Below, piece after piece: positions 40,518 to 49,038 of a stretch of DNA of 64,000 nucleotides. This DNA comes from Ruminococcaceae bacterium FB2012. Lineage in GTDB: Bacteria; Bacillota; Clostridia; Oscillospirales; Ruminococcaceae. The notes under the pieces were generated by a model. That model did not search any database. It was not told the origin of the DNA and saw only the letters and a list, made by a program, of their open reading frames with translations. The stretch's first letter is position 1. Every line of letters begins with the position of its first letter. The stretch covers positions 186,001-250,000 of the forward strand of contig FMXS01000003.1 in NCBI GenBank assembly GCA_900104495.1, written 5' to 3'. The position numbers and the translations under genes are program-made.

Positions 40518-41891
40518 TTACTTGGAATTCTTTTCGGAATACTTTACCATTCTGTCGTAGATGACCTCGGGAGTGTAGCGCTTTATGGCCTTCTCGTTGA
40601 CAGAGATGCCTGCGGCCTCTACCCAGCCGTCTATCTTCTTCTGGAAGTCGTCCTTTTTAAGGCTCTGCACCAGCGTGGAGCGGTTTTCGCTCACATAGTC
40701 GGTGCGCTGGGAAACGTCGCCCTTCACCACGATGTAGTAGGCGTTGTCGTTCTCGAACTTGAACACCTTGCCGACCTCGGCACCCTTGATCTCCTTGAAG
40801 AGCTTGCCGGATGCAGTCTCAAAATCCTCGTCGGTGTAGCTTGCAAGATCTATCATTGCCTCGTTCACATAAGGATCGGTCTCCTCGGCTTCGGTCTCGC
40901 CTGTGGTCTCGGCTTCGGCGGTGCTTTCGGTCTCCGCAACGCTTTCGGTCTCGGTCTTGGACTCAGCTGTGCTCTCGGTCTTGGACTCCGCCTCGGAGGT
41001 GCTGTCTGCATCGGCGGCGGGGCTGTCGGGAGTCTCTGCGGAAGAAGCCTCCGCCTTGCTCTCGGCTGCGCTTGAGGTGTCGGCTGCGCTGGAGGTATCG
41101 GCTACGCTGGAGGTGTCATCCGCCTGGGAGCTTTCGTCAGTCCGGGAGCTGTCCTCCGCCTGGGTACTGTCGGCCTCGGAAGCCGCATCGGACTCGGCTC
41201 TGTATTCCTCGATCAGCTGATCGAAGTTATCAAAGGTCAGGTCCTTGCCCTTCTCGAAATACTCGTCACGCTTCTTGAGATGCTCCTCGTTCTCGGCGGC
41301 GGCCTTGGACTCGTCCGTCTCGGAGGATTTATAGATCGCTATCATCTTATAGCGGATGTAGTTGTCGTTGACGTACTTCTGGAGCTCCTCGTCTGTGGGA
41401 GCCTCCTTGCCGCCCTCACCGTAGTAGAGGTTGAACAGCTTTGAGCGCATCAGCGCCTCGCGGTAGATCTCTTTCAGCGACTCCTTGCTGACGCCGTTGT
41501 TCTCATACATACCGCCCATGCTGTCCCAGGAGGTATTGACGTTGGAGCTGATCTGTTTGAGCTCGTCGTCGGTGAAGGACAGGCCCTCGGCTTCAAACTG
41601 CTTTTTGATGGCCACATACTCCTTGACGTCCTTGATCGAATTGTTCTTAACGTACTCGGAGAGATCGACGCCGTCCACCTGCTGTGAGAAATAGTCCTTG
41701 CTCTCGATGCCCTGATAGCTGAAGGTATAGAGCTGGTTGTTCAGCTCGGTCTGGAGATAGCCGATGTAAACGCCGGCCTTGACGGTCTCGTCGCCGTATT
41801 TTACGGAATAGGATGTATCGGCGCAGCCCGTAACGGTGCTGGCCATTACTGCGCACGCAATCAGCGCGGCAGCTTTTCTGAACCTTGCCAT
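40518..41891 (-). CDS. PrsA/SurA-like peptidyl-prolyl isomerase lipoprotein
   Basis: A 457-residue lipoprotein: signal with lipobox VTGCAD, a SurA/PrsA-type N-terminal helical chaperone domain (about 30-180), and a C-terminal part (about 370-457) with the FKEIKGAEVGKVFKFENDNAYYIVV pattern typical of parvulin-linked foldases. Between them lies a ~110-residue low-complexity insert of Ser, Ala, Glu, Thr and Asp. The catalytic parvulin core seems replaced or split by this insert, so isomerase activity is unsure and a pure holdase role is possible. It acts outside the membrane on exported proteins. The promoter is at 41943-41971. Confidence 0.72.
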   Translation of the reverse strand: MARFRKAAALIACAVMASTVTGCADTSYSVKYGDETVKAGVYIGYLQTELNNQLYTFSYQGIESKDYFSQQVDGVDLSEYVKNNSIKDVKEYVAIKKQFEAEGLSFTDDELKQISSNVNTSWDSMGGMYENNGVSKESLKEIYREALMRSKLFNLYYGEGGKEAPTDEELQKYVNDNYIRYKMIAIYKSSETDESKAAAENEEHLKKRDEYFEKGKDLTFDNFDQLIEEYRAESDAASEADSTQAEDSSRTDESSQADDTSSVADTSSAADTSSAAESKAEASSAETPDSPAADADSTSEAESKTESTAESKTETESVAETESTAEAETTGETEAEETDPYVNEAMIDLASYTDEDFETASGKLFKEIKGAEVGKVFKFENDNAYYIVVKGDVSQRTDYVSENRSTLVQSLKKDDFQKKIDGWVEAAGISVNEKAIKRYTPEVIYDRMVKYSEKNSK

Positions 41892-41942
41892 AAGTCAAAC
41901 GTCCTTTCGATTTTTTGCGTATAAGCATACTTTAACTTATAT

Positions 41943-41971
41943 ATTATACTACAAAGCAAATAATAAGTCAA
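41943..41971 (-). promoter_or_regulatory. Promoter of the PrsA-like gene
   Basis: Minus strand TTGACT, 17-nt spacer, TATAAT. Confidence 0.88.
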
Positions 41972-42024
41972 GTACTTTTGCTATGAAAACAGGGAAAGCA
42001 GTTTTTGGTATCTGACAGATACGC

Positions 42025-42054
42025 AAAAAAAGGACTGCCGCGAAGGGCAGTCCT
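42025..42054 (-). terminator. Terminator of the repeat-rich surface protein gene
   Basis: AGGACTGCC / GGCAGTCCT stem followed on the minus strand by seven T. Confidence 0.9.
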
Positions 42055-42078
42055 TATAATTCGTTTGTAAAGAGAGTC

Positions 42079-43038
42079 TTACTTTCTCTTCTTTGTGATA
42101 ACGAGAGCAGCACCTGCTACAGCTACGCCTGCGAGAGCGATGCTTGCAGCAGCACCGGCCTTAGCATTGTCATTGCTGCCGGCGGGGTTGGTGGTGTTGC
42201 CTGTGTTGTTACCGGTGTTGTTGCCGGTGTTGTTTCCGGTGTTGTTTCCGGTGGTATTGCCTGTGCCGGTACCTGTGCCTGTGCCGGTGGTATTGCCTGT
42301 GTCAGTGGTATCAGCCTTGGACTCTTCCTCAGCCTTGGACTCTTCCTCAGCCTTGGACTCTTCCTCAGCCTTGGACTCTTCCTCAGCCTGAGACTCCTCA
42401 GCCTGGGACTCCCCGCTGCCTGCAGCGGAGAAACCGAAAGCCTCAACAGCAGCAGCATCGTCACCGCTCAGAACGTGAACGAAGCCCTGGCACCAAGCGT
42501 TGAACAGTGTGGGCTGAGAATCTCCGGGAGCGTGACCTTCCTGGAAGAGAGACTCATCCTTATCAAGATAATAAACCTCAGCGGTAATCTCGGTTACATC
42601 ATCGGTAACTTCATAGCAAGCGGTAGCCAGAGAATGATCGTTCTTCTCATAAGCGGGATCCTGATTCCACTTGATCTCGGCAACCTGATCGCCGATAGTA
42701 ACGGTGTACTGAGTACCGGTGTACCACTCCCAGCCGCCGGCGATGAACTCTACCTTGTCACCCTTCTGAACAGGGATCTTCAGAGTAGCAGTACCTTCGG
42801 TAGCATCAAGGGAACCTACCCAGAACTCTTCGTAGCCGTCAGCGCCGTAACCGGGGAACTGGTTGCCCTCGGTGGAGCCCTCTACGTTGTTCTCGTCGTT
42901 ACCGTCGAGGTCCATGCCCCAGGTAACACTCTCGCCGCCCCAAACGTAGTACTTAACGTCTGCAAAAGCGGTCACTGCCATTGCGGAAGCCGCAAGAACG
43001 CCTGCTGCCATACCGGCAACGATTCTTCTCATCTTCAT
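42079..43038 (-). CDS. Secreted surface protein with Glu/Lys and Gly/Asn/Thr tandem repeats
   Basis: A 319-residue exported protein. After the signal peptide (ending TAFAD) there is a ~190-residue globular part rich in Trp, Tyr and acidic residues. Two repeat tracts follow: five EEESKA-type hexapeptides, then GTGTGTG and NTGN units. The C-terminus is a transmembrane helix plus KKRK. Before the helix lies NDNAKAG, a possible worn version of an NPNTG-like sorting motif. The repeats read as stalk, placing the globular domain away from the membrane. No family recognised for the head. Confidence 0.68.
   Translation of the reverse strand: MKMRRIVAGMAAGVLAASAMAVTAFADVKYYVWGGESVTWGMDLDGNDENNVEGSTEGNQFPGYGADGYEEFWVGSLDATEGTATLKIPVQKGDKVEFIAGGWEWYTGTQYTVTIGDQVAEIKWNQDPAYEKNDHSLATACYEVTDDVTEITAEVYYLDKDESLFQEGHAPGDSQPTLFNAWCQGFVHVLSGDDAAAVEAFGFSAAGSGESQAEESQAEEESKAEEESKAEEESKAEEESKADTTDTGNTTGTGTGTGTGNTTGNNTGNNTGNNTGNNTGNTTNPAGSNDNAKAGAAASIALAGVAVAGAALVITKKRK
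42186..42400 (-). repeat. In-gene tandem repeats of the surface protein
   Basis: At 42317-42390 an 18-bp unit coding Glu/Ser/Lys/Ala is repeated about four to five times; at 42186-42270 a 12-bp unit (GTTGTTGCCGGT-like) is repeated four to five times. Such tracts change copy number easily. Confidence 0.9.
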
Positions 43039-43175
43039 AGTGAAAACATCCTTTCCTAAAGCCGTTTATGCGGCTTGATTTTCTTATAATAATTATCGCC
43101 GGGGGCTTTCCCGCGGGATAAGCATTACCCAAAATACATAACAGCATCCAAAGATACTTTCAGATTTGTAATTAT

Positions 43176-43204
43176 ATTGTAACTCATTTATATCAGAATT
43201 TCAA
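43176..43204 (-). promoter_or_regulatory. Promoter of the repeat-rich surface protein gene
   Basis: Minus strand TTGAAA, 17-nt spacer, TACAAT; leader of about 130 nt with a GCCG-CATAAA-CGGC hairpin. Confidence 0.65.
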
Positions 43205-43324
43205 TCGCTTTAATAGCCAAAATTGATAACGATTACTTATTTATTATGCACAAAATCATCAAATCATTATCCTATTTGTAAGCAGATCCTAAGACGTTTT
43301 TGAATAGATGCAAGAATATGAAAC

Positions 43325-44086
43325 TCAACTTTCCAGCTTTTTACTCTGCATTTTCCGGGCTGCCCGCAGGACGAGCCTGTCCGGGGCGAGCCTTACGGAG
43401 GCGGCTCCGAGGCGCATCCCGAGGCCGGGGACGATGACCGTTTTCCGTGAGAACAGTCCCTTGAGTGCGTACTCGGCGCAGTATTCCGCGGAGATCCCCT
43501 TGACGGCGAAATCGCAGTTTGCCACGTCGTTGAACTCGGTCTCCACGGGTCCGGGGCAGAGCACGGAAATGCTCACTCTGCTGCCCTTAGCCCGAAGCTC
43601 TTCGGAGATGCCCCGGGTCAAGCTGACGACGTAGGCCTTCGAGGCGTAGTAGGCCGACATAAGAGGCCCGCCGGGCATCAGTCCCGCCGAGGAGCCCACA
43701 TTGAGGATATAGCCCCGGTCCTTTCTCACGAAGTCCCGGAGGAACAGTTTGGTGAGGATATGGACGGCGGAGCAGTTGACGTCGATAAGCGAAAGCTCAC
43801 GGTCAAGGTCCGTTTCCTCGAAGTCCCCGATGACGCCGAAGCCGGCGTTGTTCACCAGCACCGAGACGTTCATGTTTTTCGTCTGTTCATACAGCCGGAA
43901 GCAGTCCTCCCGCTCGGAGAGGTCGGCAGTGATGATCTCGGCCGGGTTTTCAAGCTCCGACGCCAGAGCCTCCAGCCTGTCGGCCCTGCGGGCGGTGAGT
44001 ATCACTCTGAAACCGAGACTGTCCAGCCTTTTGGCGATCTCGGCGCCTATCCCGGAGCTGGCTCCGGTCACAAGTGCAGTGCGCAT
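43325..44086 (-). CDS. Short-chain dehydrogenase/reductase
   Basis: A 253-residue oxidoreductase of the classical SDR fold. The cofactor loop is TGASSGIGAEIAKRL (about 7-21), with the ARRADRL sequence that usually favours NADP(H). NNAGFG follows, the catalytic Ser is in NVGSSAG and the Tyr-Lys pair in YYASKAYV. The C-terminal part is the common tail of the DltE/YqjQ-like group. It lies 33 nt after sbcC and may be its last operon member. The substrate is unknown. Confidence 0.9.
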   Translation of the reverse strand: MRTALVTGASSGIGAEIAKRLDSLGFRVILTARRADRLEALASELENPAEIITADLSEREDCFRLYEQTKNMNVSVLVNNAGFGVIGDFEETDLDRELSLIDVNCSAVHILTKLFLRDFVRKDRGYILNVGSSAGLMPGGPLMSAYYASKAYVVSLTRGISEELRAKGSRVSISVLCPGPVETEFNDVANCDFAVKGISAEYCAEYALKGLFSRKTVIVPGLGMRLGAASVRLAPDRLVLRAARKMQSKKLES

Positions 44087-44119
44087 AGTTCTTCCTCCTC
44101 AAATAGAAAGCCTGTCGTA

Positions 44120-47100
44120 TCATTCGCTCCAGACCGCGTCGCTGCCGCGCTCTGTACGGGTAACGATCAGCTTGTCGTCAATGGACTTCTGCAATTCGGT
44201 GACGTGTGAGATCAGACCGATCAACTTCTTGCCCCCCGCCAGCCGTTTCAGTATGTTCACGGCCTGGGTCCGGGCGTGGGCGCTCAGAGAGCCGAAGCCC
44301 TCGTCTATGAACAGTATGTTCGGAAGCGATGCTGCCGAACGGGAGCTGATGCGGTCCCCGATGCCGAGGGCAAGGGAAAGCGCCGCCATGAAGGTCTCGC
44401 CGCCCGAAAGGGTGCTTACTTCCCGCTGCTTGCCGGTAAAGGTGGAATAGGCCATGATCTGAAGGCCGTGAGCCGATCTCTTGTCGGCGTATTCGAGATA
44501 ATCCTCGTCGGCGATATGGAGCTCCAGCTCGTTGCCGGTCATTTCAAGAAAACGCTTGTTGGCCGATACCAGAGTTTGTTCAAGATGCCAGCGCTGAACG
44601 TAGGTCTCGATGTCCAGCTTGCTGCCTTTCAGACGGGCATAGAGCTTTTCGGCTGCCCGGCAGGAGCGGATAAGCTCCTTTCTTTCCTCGGTGCCGGGGA
44701 CCACGGCTTCCATGATTATCCTGTCCGCCGACAGCATTGAAGAAAGGGCTCCGTGCCGTCCGGTGACGGCGGCAAGACTCCTCTCGGCCTCGTCGTACTC
44801 CGCTTTCAGCTTCTCCGCATCGGGACGGGTCTTGCCCTCGGTCTGAGCCTCGGCGATCTCTGCGGCAGTCTGCGCCCGGCTGAGTCGGCTGCTGAACTCG
44901 CTTACGGCGGCAGTCAGCTTTTCCGCCTCGCTTCGCTCATGCTGCGAGGTGATGCTCTGCCACTTTTCCTCTGTCAGACCCTTTTCGGTCATAACGGCGT
45001 TGTATGCCGACAGCTTTTCGTTCTCGGCGGCTTCCTTCTCCGGGAGCTCTGCCGTATACTTGTTTATCAGCGCGGAGCAGTTGTCCTTTGCGGTGCGGGC
45101 CTTTTCCAGCGCCGACAGCGCAAGGACGTGAGCCTCGGCAGTTTCCTTTTGGACTGCACTGACCTTGTCTTTTGCGGAGGATGCTTCCTCCGCCGTGGAG
45201 TAAGCAAGACCCTGACCCAAGGCATCCCGGGTACTGCAGGCTTTTTCGTAGTCGGTCTTGGCTGAGGCTGCGGCGGCGGTGAGCCTGCGGGACTTCTCGT
45301 CCAGCTTCCGGCCCTTTTCGTCGGCGTCGGACAGTTCTTTGCGGACGGCCTCCAGCTGTTGTGAGTCCCCACGCAGAGCCGTCAGTTTGGCATCAAGGAG
45401 ACTGCGCATATCGGTGATCTTCTTTTCGGCATCTTTAAGAGACAGCCCGCCTTCCACCGATCTGAACAGCTTTGACAGCAGCGTGTTGAGCTTTTCGAGC
45501 CCTGCGGAAAACTGCTCCCGGCGAAGAGCCAGCTCGGCGTCTTTGGCGTTCTTTTCGTTTGAGAGCCTCGTCTTTTCGGCCTGACAGGCTTTCATCTCCG
45601 CTTCAAGGCGGTCTATGTCCTCTTTTTTCAGATCGGCGGCATCCTCCGGCAGCACGGCGATCTTCGGGTGCTCCGTGGAACCGCAGACGGGGCAGGGCAT
45701 GGTGCTGTCCTTCAGAAATTCAAGAGCGATGAAGCCTGCCTGATTGTGGATGAAAGCATCGTGACGGGCGGTATACTCCGCTTCGGCCTTTGCACACTTC
45801 TTTTCGGCGGCCTCGTATTTTACCCCGGCGTCGGAGGCTTCCTTTTCCAGACGGGCGGCCTCCCGGCCGGCGGCACGGGTCTCTGCAAGAACGGTCTCGG
45901 CAGAGGCGAGATCGCTGTCGTTCTTTTCATATCTCGGCAGCTCGGTGACGTTCTTTTCAAGTTCTTTCTCTTTTGCGCGGAGCTCCTTGATATGCTCCGC
46001 ATGGTCTGCGCAATCTTTTTCGGCATCCGCGGCGGCGGTCTCCGCTTTTTTCAGCAGGCCATGTCTGAACGATACTTCCTTGCCGGCCTCTTCCAGCTTC
46101 TTGAATATCCTTAGTGCGGCATCGGCCTGCTCTGTGATCCTGGCGGCTTCGACGGCGGCTCTGTCGGCGGACTGCTTGGCGCTGCTCTCTGCGGAGGCGG
46201 CTGCCTCGCAGCCGGCGGTGAGTATCGGCAGATCTTCCCCGCACTTTTTGAGGCCGTTTCTCACATCGGCGGCAGCCTTCGCGGACTGAGCATAGAGCAT
46301 ATAAGCCGAATTGATCTCATAGGCCGCCGTGATGTCTGCGGCAAGGGACTTGAACTTCTCTATACTTTCCTTTTCAGCCTCGCAGGCTGCGAGCTGCTCG
46401 CGGGCTTTGTCAAGGCTGTCAAAGCTTTTTATCAGTGCTTCGGCGTTTTTGTAGGCGTCCCGTTTGGCGTCCCGGAGCGCGGAGAGTTTTTTCATCTCTT
46501 CGGCTGCCGAAGCGAACTTCTCTTCCAGTTCGCTGCACAGCGGCTCCATAAAGGAGGCGAAGCGTTCAAGGTCGGTATCCGTCACCTTGTCGGCGCTTGC
46601 GGCCGATCTTATCCGTCCGGCGATCTCGTCGATACGCTCCTTATCAGTTATGTCGTCGGGATATCTCAATGCGGAGGCATGGGTCATAAAGCCGGATTTG
46701 ATCTCTCTGATCCGGGCGTTCTTGGAGGTGAAACGGCTTTTCAGCTCGTCGGTCATATCCAGATAGATCTTGGTGCCGAAGAGCTTGCGGAAGGTCTCCT
46801 TGCGCTCGTCGGATTTGGTGCGAAGCAGCTGCACGAACTCGCCCTGGGCGATCATAGCCACCTGCATGAACTGGGATTTATCCAGCCCCACCAGTTCCGC
46901 TATCTTCCGGTCCACCTCTTTCTGATCGGGATAGGAAACGCCGTCGGGGTCGATGAGCTCCACGCTGCCGGTCTCTTTTTTGGGCATACCTTTCTTATCG
47001 TTCCTGACATATCTGCCCTTTCTGATCACCGTGTAGACCTCGCCGGGAGCGTGCTCAAATTCAAGCGTCACTATGGGCTGCTTGTTATCCAGCAGCTGGC

Positions 47101-47305
47101 TCTGGAGCTCAAAACCAGACTTTTTGTACTGCTCCGAACTGGCCTCGCCGTAAAGGGCGAATACCAGCGCGTCAAATATCATGGACTTCCCGGAGCCGGT
47201 CTCGCCGGTGATAAGGAAGATGTTCTGCTTCGGGACGGTAAAGTCTATGGTCTTGGGAGAAGCATAGGAACCGAAGGCCTCCATAGTCATTCTTAAAGGT
47301 TTCAT
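44120..47305 (-). CDS. sbcC: DNA double-strand break exonuclease, SbcC subunit
   Basis: The 1061-residue SMC-like ATPase of the SbcCD (Mre11-Rad50 type) complex, which processes DNA hairpins and blocked ends. Walker A is GETGSGKSMIFDAL (about 33-46). Long coiled coils on both sides (about 190-480 and 560-880) flank the zinc hook CPVC (MPCPVCGSTEH, about 530). The signature motif LSGGETFMAALSLALG and Walker B ILFIDEGFGSLS lie near residues 960-1010. The start overlaps the sbcD stop by one base (TGATG), so the two are translationally coupled. Confidence 0.97.
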   Translation of the reverse strand: MKPLRMTMEAFGSYASPKTIDFTVPKQNIFLITGETGSGKSMIFDALVFALYGEASSEQYKKSGFELQSQLLDNKQPIVTLEFEHAPGEVYTVIRKGRYVRNDKKGMPKKETGSVELIDPDGVSYPDQKEVDRKIAELVGLDKSQFMQVAMIAQGEFVQLLRTKSDERKETFRKLFGTKIYLDMTDELKSRFTSKNARIREIKSGFMTHASALRYPDDITDKERIDEIAGRIRSAASADKVTDTDLERFASFMEPLCSELEEKFASAAEEMKKLSALRDAKRDAYKNAEALIKSFDSLDKAREQLAACEAEKESIEKFKSLAADITAAYEINSAYMLYAQSAKAAADVRNGLKKCGEDLPILTAGCEAAASAESSAKQSADRAAVEAARITEQADAALRIFKKLEEAGKEVSFRHGLLKKAETAAADAEKDCADHAEHIKELRAKEKELEKNVTELPRYEKNDSDLASAETVLAETRAAGREAARLEKEASDAGVKYEAAEKKCAKAEAEYTARHDAFIHNQAGFIALEFLKDSTMPCPVCGSTEHPKIAVLPEDAADLKKEDIDRLEAEMKACQAEKTRLSNEKNAKDAELALRREQFSAGLEKLNTLLSKLFRSVEGGLSLKDAEKKITDMRSLLDAKLTALRGDSQQLEAVRKELSDADEKGRKLDEKSRRLTAAAASAKTDYEKACSTRDALGQGLAYSTAEEASSAKDKVSAVQKETAEAHVLALSALEKARTAKDNCSALINKYTAELPEKEAAENEKLSAYNAVMTEKGLTEEKWQSITSQHERSEAEKLTAAVSEFSSRLSRAQTAAEIAEAQTEGKTRPDAEKLKAEYDEAERSLAAVTGRHGALSSMLSADRIIMEAVVPGTEERKELIRSCRAAEKLYARLKGSKLDIETYVQRWHLEQTLVSANKRFLEMTGNELELHIADEDYLEYADKRSAHGLQIMAYSTFTGKQREVSTLSGGETFMAALSLALGIGDRISSRSAASLPNILFIDEGFGSLSAHARTQAVNILKRLAGGKKLIGLISHVTELQKSIDDKLIVTRTERGSDAVWSE

Positions 47306-48459
47306 CAGACTTTATCCCCCTTTCCCAGCTTAACGGTGTTTATCAGATCAGCCAGCAGTTCCTTCTCCTCGTCGGAGACCTCCCCGAGGAACCGGCAGCA
47401 ATGCTCGAATTCGTCGTAATCGTTGGGATCGTCGATCATCACGCCCCGCTCCCCTGCCGGCCTTACAGCCCGGTTGCGGTCGATAAGGTGGGGGAAGGCT
47501 TCAAACAGACGGTCCTGCATATCGGCAACGTCCAGGTCCCCTTCGTCGGTGATGACGATCTTCACGAAATCGTCCGAGGGCCTTGAAAGCACCTCTTCCA
47601 GCAGGCCCTTTTCGGTCCTTATCTTTCTCAGAGGATGAAGCGGCAGTTCCGTGGTCTTTACGTCGCCCTTCTCGCCCAGCTCCACCATGACAACGTGCTT
47701 CACCTGGCCCTCCTCGTCGGCGGAATAGGCCAGAGGCGAACCGCTGTATCGGCAGGTCCCTCCTCTTACCTTGGTGGGCTTATGGAAATGCCCCAGGGCG
47801 CAGTAATCAAAGGGCTCAAGAATATCGGACCGGATGTAGTCTATATTCCCCACGGTGGTTATCTCGGCGGAGGTGCGCTCCACGTCTCCGGGCTCCCGGC
47901 CTTTGGGTATGTATGCCTGGTGGCTGACAAAAACGTTCCGCACCGAAGTGTCTATATTCTCTCGGTCCAGAAGGCGGGTCAGAGCCTCGTCGTAGCTCAG
48001 TTTTTCATCGGTGCCTCCGGTGATGAGCCTCACGGCGGAGGGCCTTACGAAGGGCAGCAGCCAGAACACCGTACTGCCGAATTCGTCCTCAAGGGTCACC
48101 TTCTCGATATGCTCCCCTTCAAACCTCGGGGGCATACCTATCATATGTATCTTCTGTCTTGAAAGCACCCCTCGGAAGACGTTGAGCCTACTGGGGCTGT
48201 CGTGGTTGCCGCTTATCATCATGATCTCGGCCTCGGGGCAGGCTTCTCCCAGCATGGTGACGAACCGGTCGAACAGCTCCACCGCTTCTCCCGAGGGCAC
48301 GGAGTTGTCATAGATGTCCCCGGCGACGACTATCGCCCGGGGCTGATGCTCCTTCGCCAGTTCCGCGATCTGCCGGAAGATATGCTCCTGGTCCTCGGAC
48401 AGGTCGAACCGCGCCAGGCGGGCGCCGATATGCAGATCGGATATATGAAAGAATCTCAT
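47305..48459 (-). CDS. sbcD: DNA exonuclease, SbcD subunit
   Basis: The 384-residue Mn-dependent calcineurin-like phosphoesterase of SbcCD. The metal-binding motifs are in order: ISDLHIG at residues 4-10, VVAGDIYDN at about 51, and SGNHDSPSR at about 92, with GHFHKPTK later. The C-terminal region that contacts SbcC is present. ATG 48459 gives the standard MRFFHISDLHIG start; the open frame runs 11 codons further. sbcC starts on its stop codon. Confidence 0.97.
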   Translation of the reverse strand: MRFFHISDLHIGARLARFDLSEDQEHIFRQIAELAKEHQPRAIVVAGDIYDNSVPSGEAVELFDRFVTMLGEACPEAEIMMISGNHDSPSRLNVFRGVLSRQKIHMIGMPPRFEGEHIEKVTLEDEFGSTVFWLLPFVRPSAVRLITGGTDEKLSYDEALTRLLDRENIDTSVRNVFVSHQAYIPKGREPGDVERTSAEITTVGNIDYIRSDILEPFDYCALGHFHKPTKVRGGTCRYSGSPLAYSADEEGQVKHVVMVELGEKGDVKTTELPLHPLRKIRTEKGLLEEVLSRPSDDFVKIVITDEGDLDVADMQDRLFEAFPHLIDRNRAVRPAGERGVMIDDPNDYDEFEHCCRFLGEVSDEEKELLADLINTVKLGKGDKV

Positions 48460-48500
48460 ACGATGACCAACCTTTCTTTTAAAATACAGCAATAATAACT

Positions 48501-48530
48501 GCGGTACGGTCCTTCTTCGGGACCGTACCG
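48501..48530 (-). terminator. Hairpin after the four-helix membrane protein gene
   Basis: CGGTACGGTCC / GGACCGTACCG perfect stem; T tract weak, so read-through to sbcD is likely. Confidence 0.6.
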
Positions 48531-48537
48531 TTCACGC

Positions 48538-49038
48538 TTATCTTTTTGCAAGCTTGACTATTGCCGAGATGCCCGTAAAGAGCATTATCGCAAGAGCGAT
48601 CACCAGGCAGGCAAAGCTGGGAGCCTGATTCTTGATGAACTCGGAGTAGGTGTTGTTCCCGATTATCTTGTTGACGGCATCCTGGTCGTCAAGGCCGGCG
48701 AAGAACAGCGCCAGCATAAAGCGGATGCTCAAAAGCGCCGTGAAGATGCTCACACCGCAGAAAAATCCCCGCATAACGTCCCCCATCTGCTTTGACTTCT
48801 TATAGGACATCAGCGAAGCTATCATAGCCGCCGCCGTCGCCAGAACGAACAGCACATATCCCGCCGCCGCGCTTATGGCTTTTGCAAACTGCACATCCTC
48901 GGCTGAGGAGTCAATGTCGGGTATCATGATAATGAACATCACCGAGAATATCAGCCCCGTTATCATAGCGATGATCGTCAGCACCGCTGCGGGTCTCTCT
49001 CCCTTTTTGAGAGGTCTTTTCTTTATCTGCTTAGGCAT
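48538..49038 (-). CDS. Small membrane protein, four helices
   Basis: A 166-residue integral membrane protein of unknown function: a basic N-terminus (KKRPLKKGERP) followed by four hydrophobic helices (about 18-40, 58-80, 90-112, 140-162). I recognise no family. It overlaps the CNNM transporter gene by 8 nt and so is translationally coupled to it. It may assist that transporter or be a bystander between it and sbcDC. Confidence 0.6.
   Translation of the reverse strand: MPKQIKKRPLKKGERPAAVLTIIAMITGLIFSVMFIIMIPDIDSSAEDVQFAKAISAAAGYVLFVLATAAAMIASLMSYKKSKQMGDVMRGFFCGVSIFTALLSIRFMLALFFAGLDDQDAVNKIIGNNTYSEFIKNQAPSFACLVIALAIMLFTGISAIVKLAKR

Noticed and set aside
42186..42400. Possible CRISPR-like array
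   Set aside because: The periodic DNA is a short in-frame coding repeat without spacers.
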